Of a stretch of DNA of 64,000 bases, positions 58,850 through 64,000 are shown in pieces. A model generated the notes under the pieces. It was not told the DNA's origin, did no database searches, and saw nothing but the letters and a program-made list of their open reading frames with translations. Made by a program: the position numbers and the translations under genes. The stretch is from Paenibacillus beijingensis (GTDB lineage Bacteria > Bacillota > Bacilli > Paenibacillales > Paenibacillaceae). The stretch spans positions 4,243,501 through 4,307,500 of the forward strand of contig NZ_CP011058.1 of assembly GCF_000961095.1 (NCBI RefSeq), given 5' to 3'. The stretch's first letter is position 1, and each line of letters opens with the position of its first letter.

Positions 58850-60923
58850 AGATCTGCTGTTTGAAATCGGACTTGAAGAGGTGCCTGCCCGTTTTGTGCG
58901 CGGCGCGATGAACCAGCTGGAGGAGAAAACGGTCAAATGGCTGGAAGCTTCCCGCATCGCATTTGGGGAAGTGGAGGCGTATGCGACGCCGCGCCGGATT
59001 GCGGTGCTCGTCAAAGAAGTGGCGGAAAAGCAGGCGGACGTGAACGAAGAGGTCAAAGGACCTTCGCGTAAAATCGCGCTCGATGCCGAAGGCAACTGGA
59101 GCAAGGCGGCGCTCGGTTTCGCCCGCAGCCAGGGCGTGCAGCCGGAGCAGCTCTTTTTCAAAGAGCTTGCAGGGGTCGAATATGTGTACGCAAACAAAAG
59201 CAGCGTCGGCACGGAGACGGCCGGCGTGCTGTCCGAAGGTTTGACGTCCATTCTGACGGGCATGACGTTTCCGAAAAATATGCGCTGGGGCGCTTACGAC
59301 CTGCGCTTCGTGCGGCCGATCCGCTGGCTCGTCGCCCTGTTCGGCAGCGAAGTCATTCCGATAGAAATTACCGGTGTGAAGAGCGGCAACGTAAGCCGCG
59401 GCCACCGTTTCCTCGGGGAAGAGGCGGCCATTGAAGAGCCGTCGGCCTATGTGGAGGCGCTGCGCGCCCAGCATGTCATTGCCGATGTGGCGGAACGCGA
59501 GCGCCTGATCGTGGAAGGCATCGAGTCGCTGGCGAAAGAACGCGGCTGGGAAATCGCCGTTAAGGAAGATCTGCTGGAAGAAGTGCTGTTCCTGGTCGAG
59601 TATCCGAGCGTGCTGACCGGATCGTTCGATCCGTCGTTCCTGGCCATTCCGCAGGAAGTGCTCATTACTTCGATGCGCGAGCATCAGCGCTATTTCCCGG
59701 TGCTGAACGCGGAAGGCGAGCTGCAGCCGCATTTTGTGACGGTGCGCAACGGCGATCGCACCTCAATCGACGTCGTTGCCAAGGGCAACGAGAAAGTGCT
59801 GCGCGCGCGTCTGTCGGATGCGAAATTTTTCTATGCGGAAGACCAGAAGCTGGCGATCGGGGATGCGCTTGCCAAGCTTGAAAATATCGTCTATCACGAG
59901 GAACTCGGCACGGTTGCGGACAAAGTGCGCCGTGTGCGCGAGCTGGCCGGACGCCTGGCGGAACTGCTGAAAGCGGACAGCCAGACTGCGGCCGACGCCG
60001 ACCGCGCGTCGGAAATCGCCAAGTTCGACCTTGTTACCCAGATGGTCTACGAGTTTCCGGAGCTGCAGGGCATTATGGGCGAGGATTACGCCCGCAAAGC
60101 GGGAGAGCGCGAGGCTGTGGCCAAAGCGATTTTTGAACACTATCAGCCCCGTTTCTCCGGTGACCGCGCGCCGGCTTCGCTGCCTGGAGCCATCGTCAGT
60201 CTGGCGGATAAATTGGACACGATTGCGGGCTGCTTCTCGATCGGAATCATTCCTACGGGATCGCAGGATCCTTACGCGCTGCGCCGTCAGGCGGCCGGCA
60301 TCGTGCAAATTATTCTCGCCCACGGCCTGCCGGTGGAGCTTGGACAGCTGTTCGATCTGGCGCTGCATATCCATACCGAACGCGGTTTGAAACGAAACGC
60401 GGAAGAGATACGTAAAGAGTTGTATGAGTTCTTTGCGCTTCGCGTCCGCAACGTGCTTTCGGAGCAGGGCATTCGTTATGACGTCATCGACGCGGTTATG
60501 GCGGCGGGCTACGACGATCTGAAGCTGACGGTGGAACGGTCGGCCGTCCTCGTTGCGCTTGTGACCGGGGCGCAGAAAGAGGAGTTCAAGTCTGTTGTGG
60601 ACGCTTTTACCCGGGTTGCCAATTTGGCTGCCAAGTCGGAAGGCGGCGACGCCGATCCTGCCAAGTTCGAAGCCGAGGCCGAGCACCTGCTGTATGACGC
60701 CTGGAGCGAAGTCCATTCCGCTTTCGCTGCGGCGCTTGCGGCAGGCGACGTAGCGGGTGCGCTCGCAAAGCTGGCAACGCTGAAGGAGCCGATTAACGGC
60801 TACTTCGACGCCGTAATGGTCATGGCGCCCGAGGAGGCGGTGCGGCGCAACCGTCTGGCGACGCTTAGTCTGATTGCCGGCGATGTCGCCGCAATCGCGG
60901 ATTTCTCCAAGCTGGTTTGGTAA
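58842..60923 (+). CDS. glyS: Glycyl-tRNA synthetase beta subunit
   Basis: The tRNA-binding subunit of GlyRS. Start ATG 58842 (MAKDLLFEIGLEEVPARFVR); 693 aa, the usual length. GVKSGNVSRGHRFLG, VEYPSVLTGSFDPSFLAIPQ, and the HD-like domain with DLVTQMVYEFPELQGIMGED and GDRAPASLPGAIVSLADKLD are family hallmarks; the C-terminal anticodon-binding domain follows from about 590. It is coupled to glyQ by an overlap. Confidence 0.98.
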   Translation: MAKDLLFEIGLEEVPARFVRGAMNQLEEKTVKWLEASRIAFGEVEAYATPRRIAVLVKEVAEKQADVNEEVKGPSRKIALDAEGNWSKAALGFARSQGVQPEQLFFKELAGVEYVYANKSSVGTETAGVLSEGLTSILTGMTFPKNMRWGAYDLRFVRPIRWLVALFGSEVIPIEITGVKSGNVSRGHRFLGEEAAIEEPSAYVEALRAQHVIADVAERERLIVEGIESLAKERGWEIAVKEDLLEEVLFLVEYPSVLTGSFDPSFLAIPQEVLITSMREHQRYFPVLNAEGELQPHFVTVRNGDRTSIDVVAKGNEKVLRARLSDAKFFYAEDQKLAIGDALAKLENIVYHEELGTVADKVRRVRELAGRLAELLKADSQTAADADRASEIAKFDLVTQMVYEFPELQGIMGEDYARKAGEREAVAKAIFEHYQPRFSGDRAPASLPGAIVSLADKLDTIAGCFSIGIIPTGSQDPYALRRQAAGIVQIILAHGLPVELGQLFDLALHIHTERGLKRNAEEIRKELYEFFALRVRNVLSEQGIRYDVIDAVMAAGYDDLKLTVERSAVLVALVTGAQKEEFKSVVDAFTRVANLAAKSEGGDADPAKFEAEAEHLLYDAWSEVHSAFAAALAAGDVAGALAKLATLKEPINGYFDAVMVMAPEEAVRRNRLATLSLIAGDVAAIADFSKLVW

Positions 60924-60945
60924 AAACTGTGAAAGGGGAAATAAT

Positions 60946-61764
60946 ATGAACGGAGCGGAAAGTACGGACGTCATCATCTATGTCGTGTCGGACTCCGCCG
61001 GCGATACCGGAGATCTCGTGGTCCGCGCGGCGGTCGCGCAGTTTCATCCCATTCACGCCAAAATACGCAGAGCCCCATTCGTTGCCGATGAATCGGCTTT
61101 GGTACGGGTGATCGAGATGGCCAAAGCCAGCGGGGCGATTATTTTGTACACGCTCGTCATTCCGCATTTGCGGGAGGCGATGAACCGGCTTGCTGCGGGA
61201 AGCAATGTGGTTGCGATCGATCTGCTCGGTCCGCTGGTGGAGAGTCTGGAAAATAAGACGGGCCGTCAGTCCCGGCATGAGCCGGGACTTAACCACGTGC
61301 TGGACGAAGATTATTTCCGCAAAGTTGAAGCCGTGGAATTCGCGGTCAAATATGACGACGCCCGGGATACGACCGGAGTGAAAAAGGCGGACATCGTACT
61401 GGTAGGCGTATCGCGCACGTCCAAGACGCCGCTGTCGATGTATCTGGCCCATAAAAAATTTAAAGTCGCGAACGTGCCGCTCGTTCCCGAGCTTAAACCG
61501 CCGGACGAGCTGTTCGTGATTCCGAAGGAACGGGTCGTAGGGTTAACCATCGGCGTTCATTATTTGAATATTATCCGCAAAGAGCGCTTGAAAGCGCTCG
61601 GTTTGCCCGACAGCGCCTCGTACGCAACGGCGGAGAGGATCGAACGGGAGCTGGCGTATGCGGATGAGATAATGAAGCGGATCGGCTGCTTTGTCGTCGA
61701 CGTATCCCATCGTGCGGTCGAGGAAACCGCCAGTTTGATCCTGGAATACGTCCGGGGTAACTAA
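60946..61764 (+). CDS. ppsR: Putative pyruvate,phosphate dikinase regulatory protein (PPRP)
   Basis: A DUF299-family bifunctional Ser/Thr kinase and phosphorylase predicted to control pyruvate phosphate dikinase or PEP synthase (B. subtilis YqfL). Start chosen at ATG 60946 behind GAAAGGGG; the longer frame overlaps glyS. 272 aa: opening DVIIYVVSDSAGDTGDLVV, and the P-loop GVSRTSKTPLSMYLAHKKFK (about 152-171), which carries the family's G-S-R-T-S-K-T-P motif. In B. subtilis the regulator gene ccpN lies between glyS and yqfL; it is absent here. Confidence 0.92.
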   Translation: MNGAESTDVIIYVVSDSAGDTGDLVVRAAVAQFHPIHAKIRRAPFVADESALVRVIEMAKASGAIILYTLVIPHLREAMNRLAAGSNVVAIDLLGPLVESLENKTGRQSRHEPGLNHVLDEDYFRKVEAVEFAVKYDDARDTTGVKKADIVLVGVSRTSKTPLSMYLAHKKFKVANVPLVPELKPPDELFVIPKERVVGLTIGVHYLNIIRKERLKALGLPDSASYATAERIERELAYADEIMKRIGCFVVDVSHRAVEETASLILEYVRGN

Positions 61765-61900
61765 TTTTTGCGGCACCTGAAAAAACGGGAACAAATGTTT
61801 TGTTGTGAAGCAGGAATTACGCGGTATGCGACGTATATACAATAGTACGGAGCGAATCGGGAGATTCCGGCTCTCCTTCGCCCAGAAACGGGGTTTCCTT

Positions 61901-62383
61901 ATGATCGGGTCAAACGAATGTCTCCAGATTGTCGTGGACGGCGACGCATGTCCGGTGAAGCGCGAAATTATCGGAACGGCCCGAAAGTTCGATGTTCCCG
62001 TCCTGCTGGTCGCCTCATACGACCATCGTCTTGAGCCTGAAGAAGGGGTCCGGGTCGTACAGGTCGACCGGAGCAGCGAATCGGTTGATTTGTACATTGT
62101 GAACCATATCGCTAGAGGGGACATCGTCATTACCCAGGACTTCGGTCTTGCGACGATGGCGCTGGCCAAAGGAGCGGTTACCCTGTCGAACCGGGGCCAG
62201 CGCTATGATGACGATAACATCGGTTTTTTGATGGAACGCAGGCACCAGCAGGCCAAACTGCGCCGGGGCGGAGGCCGGTCAAAGGGCCCGCGCCCCATGA
62301 CGGACGAGGATCGTACGCGGTTTCAACAAAAGTTGACAAAAGTTTTACAGGATAGCAGGAAAACTGAAGACGGTATCGAATAG
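61901..62383 (+). CDS. yqxD: YaiI/YqxD-family (DUF188, UPF0178) protein
   Basis: 160 aa with NYN/PIN-like features: IVVDGDACPVKREIIGTARK near the start, VDRSSESVDLYIVNHIARGD, VITQDFGLATMALAKGA. The PIN-like fold suggests a nuclease, but activity is unproven. ATG 61901 is chosen because the family starts a few residues before the VVDGDACPVK motif; the frame is open further upstream to 61805 but that part is not family-like. It precedes dnaG as in B. subtilis. Confidence 0.9.
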   Translation: MIGSNECLQIVVDGDACPVKREIIGTARKFDVPVLLVASYDHRLEPEEGVRVVQVDRSSESVDLYIVNHIARGDIVITQDFGLATMALAKGAVTLSNRGQRYDDDNIGFLMERRHQQAKLRRGGGRSKGPRPMTDEDRTRFQQKLTKVLQDSRKTEDGIE

Positions 62384-62416
62384 TAATACGTGCTATTTCA
62401 AGAAGGTGATGAACGA

Positions 62417-64000
62417 ATGGCGTATGGCAAAATACCTGAAACCGCAATCGAGTCGGTGCGGCTGCATCACGAGATCGTGGATACGGTCGGGAAATACGTT
62501 CATCTTACCAAGAACGGCAAATATATGAAGGGGCTATGTCCGTTTCATTCCGAGAAAACACCGTCGTTTACCGTTACGCCGGAGCTGCAGATTTTTCACT
62601 GCTACGGCTGCGGCAAAGGCGGCGACGTCATTCGTTTCGTTGCGGAAATGGAAGGTTATTCGTTTCCGGAAGCGGTGCGGGTTATGGCGGAAGAAGCGGG
62701 CATTCCGGTCACCTGGGAGAGCGGACCGGGCGCCGGAAATCCCCAGGACACGACGCGGCTGAAGCAGTACGAAGGGCACGAGCTCGCCGCCAAGCTGTAT
62801 CATTATCTGCTGAACAATACGACGCACGGCCAGACGGCCAAATCGTATTTACGTTCCCGGGGCATGAGCGACCGGCTGATCGACGAATTTTCGATCGGAT
62901 TTGCCCCGGACAGCTGGGATACGCTCACGCGGTTCCTTCAGTCGCGGGAGTTCGACCTTGAGCTGATGGAGAAGGGCGGACTGCTCTCGGCGAAAAACGA
63001 CGGCTCCGGTTATGTCGACCGTTTCCGCAACCGCATCATGTTTCCGATTCGCAACCGCGAAGGCAAGGTGTGCGGATTCGGCGGCAGGGTGATGGACGAC
63101 AGCCAGCCGAAATACTTGAACTCGCCGGAGTCTTCGCTGTTCGCCAAAAGCCGCATTTTTTACAACTTTCACGCATCGAGGCCGGTCATCCGCAAAACCC
63201 GAAGGGCAGTTCTGTTCGAAGGGTATATGGACGTGATCAAAGCTTGGAGCGCGGGCGTGAAGAACGGGCTGGCCACGATGGGCACGGCGCTGACGGAAGA
63301 GCATGCCGCCATATTGCAGCGGCACATCGATGAAGCGGTCTTTTGCTACGACGGCGACGACGCGGGGCAAGCGGCCATTTTGAAATCGATCCCGATTTTG
63401 GAGAAAGCGGGCCTTAAAGTGTCGGTGGCGATGCTTCCGAAAGGAATGGACCCCGACGAGTGCATTACGAAGCTCGGGCCGGAGAGGTTCATCCGGGAAA
63501 CGATGGAGCACCCGGTGTCGGCAACGAAATTTAAACTACTATATTTGCGAAAAGACCATACACTCTTAGGAGAAGAAAACCGAAAAAATTATGTGATGGA
63601 TGCGCTTGGCATCGTCGCTCAGCTGGAGTCTTCAACCGAGCGTGAGGTTTATTTGAAAGAATTGTCCCGGGAATTTGAAATATCGCTGGAGTCGCTGAAA
63701 GCGGACTGTCACAGGCTTGTGACGGAGCAGCAAAAAAAGAAGCCGTCCGGGGATAATAACGACAATTCGTGGAATAATGGTAGGAATGAAAAACGGCGTT
63801 CGTTCGCTGCACCTGCGCTCCTGCCCGCTTATCATCATGCGGAACGGCGTCTGCTATCGGCCATGATGCGCGACGCCGAAGCGGCACGGACGATTTATGA
63901 GCATCTGGGAGAAGATTTTAATGTCGAGGATCATGCGGCGCTTGCCGCCTATTTATACGCTTATTATGCGCAAGGCCTCGATCCGGATGTGAGCCGGTTT
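62417..64000 (+). CDS. dnaG: DNA primase DnaG (N-terminal 528 codons, runs off the window)
   Basis: Replicative primase; the 3' end lies beyond the window. Start ATG 62417 behind AAGAAGGTG. The CHC2 zinc finger has Cys41, His44, Cys62 and Cys65 in GLCPFHSEKTPSF and IFHCYGCGKGGD. The TOPRIM catalytic part shows LFEGYMDVIKAWSAGV and CYDGDDAGQAAILKSI, with the RNAP-like MFPIRNREGKVCGFGGR. The C-terminal helicase-interaction region begins after about residue 445. No stop is met in this frame before the edge. In B. subtilis dnaG is followed by rpoD (sigA). Confidence 0.97.
   Translation, partial: MAYGKIPETAIESVRLHHEIVDTVGKYVHLTKNGKYMKGLCPFHSEKTPSFTVTPELQIFHCYGCGKGGDVIRFVAEMEGYSFPEAVRVMAEEAGIPVTWESGPGAGNPQDTTRLKQYEGHELAAKLYHYLLNNTTHGQTAKSYLRSRGMSDRLIDEFSIGFAPDSWDTLTRFLQSREFDLELMEKGGLLSAKNDGSGYVDRFRNRIMFPIRNREGKVCGFGGRVMDDSQPKYLNSPESSLFAKSRIFYNFHASRPVIRKTRRAVLFEGYMDVIKAWSAGVKNGLATMGTALTEEHAAILQRHIDEAVFCYDGDDAGQAAILKSIPILEKAGLKVSVAMLPKGMDPDECITKLGPERFIRETMEHPVSATKFKLLYLRKDHTLLGEENRKNYVMDALGIVAQLESSTEREVYLKELSREFEISLESLKADCHRLVTEQQKKKPSGDNNDNSWNNGRNEKRRSFAAPALLPAYHHAERRLLSAMMRDAEAARTIYEHLGEDFNVEDHAALAAYLYAYYAQGLDPDVSRF

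Noticed and set aside
61805..61900. N-terminal extension of the YqxD-family gene
   Set aside because: The frame is open, but the added residues are Arg/Ser-rich and outside the family, which starts just before VVDGDACPVK.
1..64000. CRISPR arrays, tRNA or rRNA genes, prophage or defence islands
   Set aside because: Looked for on both strands; no regularly spaced repeats, cloverleaf-like sequences, phage structural genes or recognisable defence genes were seen.

Overview
The window comes from the chromosome of a Gram-positive, endospore-forming Firmicute, most likely a member of the Paenibacillaceae (Paenibacillus/Cohnella type). Four things point there: moderately GC-rich coding sequence; sporulation genes (gpr end, spoIIP, a CotF-type coat protein, yqfC/yqfD); HrcA/CIRCE heat-shock control and a T-box in front of glyQS; and a gene order that follows the gpr-spoIIP-yqxA-lepA-hemW-hrcA-grpE-dnaK-dnaJ-prmA-rsmE-mtaB-yqeW-rpsU-yqeY-nfeD-floA-yqfC-yqfD-phoH-pgpH-ybeY-dgkA-cdd-era-yqzL-recO-glyQ-glyS-ppsR-yqxD-dnaG backbone known from Bacillus subtilis. 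Organism and order comparisons rest on recalled family knowledge, not on a search.

Layout. 1-6.3 kb: end of the spore germination protease, SpoIIP, a YqxA-like protein, LepA, a large nested palindrome, HemW and a GNAT acetyltransferase. 6.3-11.4 kb: CIRCE-controlled hrcA-grpE-dnaK-dnaJ. 11.4-18 kb: an accessory stretch with a dispersed-repeat copy, two tiny genes, a CotF-like coat protein, a two-component system and a TetR-controlled ABC exporter. 18.1-19.9 kb: prmA and an M50 protease. 19.9-23.7 kb: two transporter/regulator pairs (ArsR-MFS, LysR/EamA). 23.9-27.7 kb: rsmE, mtaB, a Nudix hydrolase and a Na/Pi cotransporter-like gene. 27.7-31.5 kb: two more repeat copies, an IS1182-type transposase relic, an rRNA methyltransferase, an MmcQ-fold protein and a beta-hydroxyacid dehydrogenase. 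31.6-44.3 kb: a DNA-break repair block (sbcDC behind LexA-box-like sites; addBA), split by a symmetric palindromic element. 44.3-64 kb: a GGPF-repeat protein, a HIT protein, then rpsU-yqeY, nfeD-floA-hypothetical, yqfC-yqfD-phoH-pgpH-ybeY-dgkA-cdd-era, yqzL, recO, T-box-glyQS, ppsR, yqxD and the start of dnaG.

How it works together. The backbone is housekeeping: translation (LepA, S21, PrmA, RsmE, MtaB, GlyQS, Era, YbeY), protein folding, genome replication and repair (AddAB, SbcCD, RecO, DnaG), membrane domains (NfeD/FloA), second messenger turnover (PgpH) and sporulation. Accessory genes sit in discrete gaps between conserved blocks, and those gaps also carry the repeats and the transposase relic. 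I did not find a convincing undescribed multi-gene system. The most novel-looking signals are non-coding: the lepA-hemW nested palindrome, the symmetric TAACGGAA element between sbcC and addB, and the three-copy repeat with CCTGC...GCAGG palindromes. The paired ArsR and LexA-like operators are the best new regulatory predictions.
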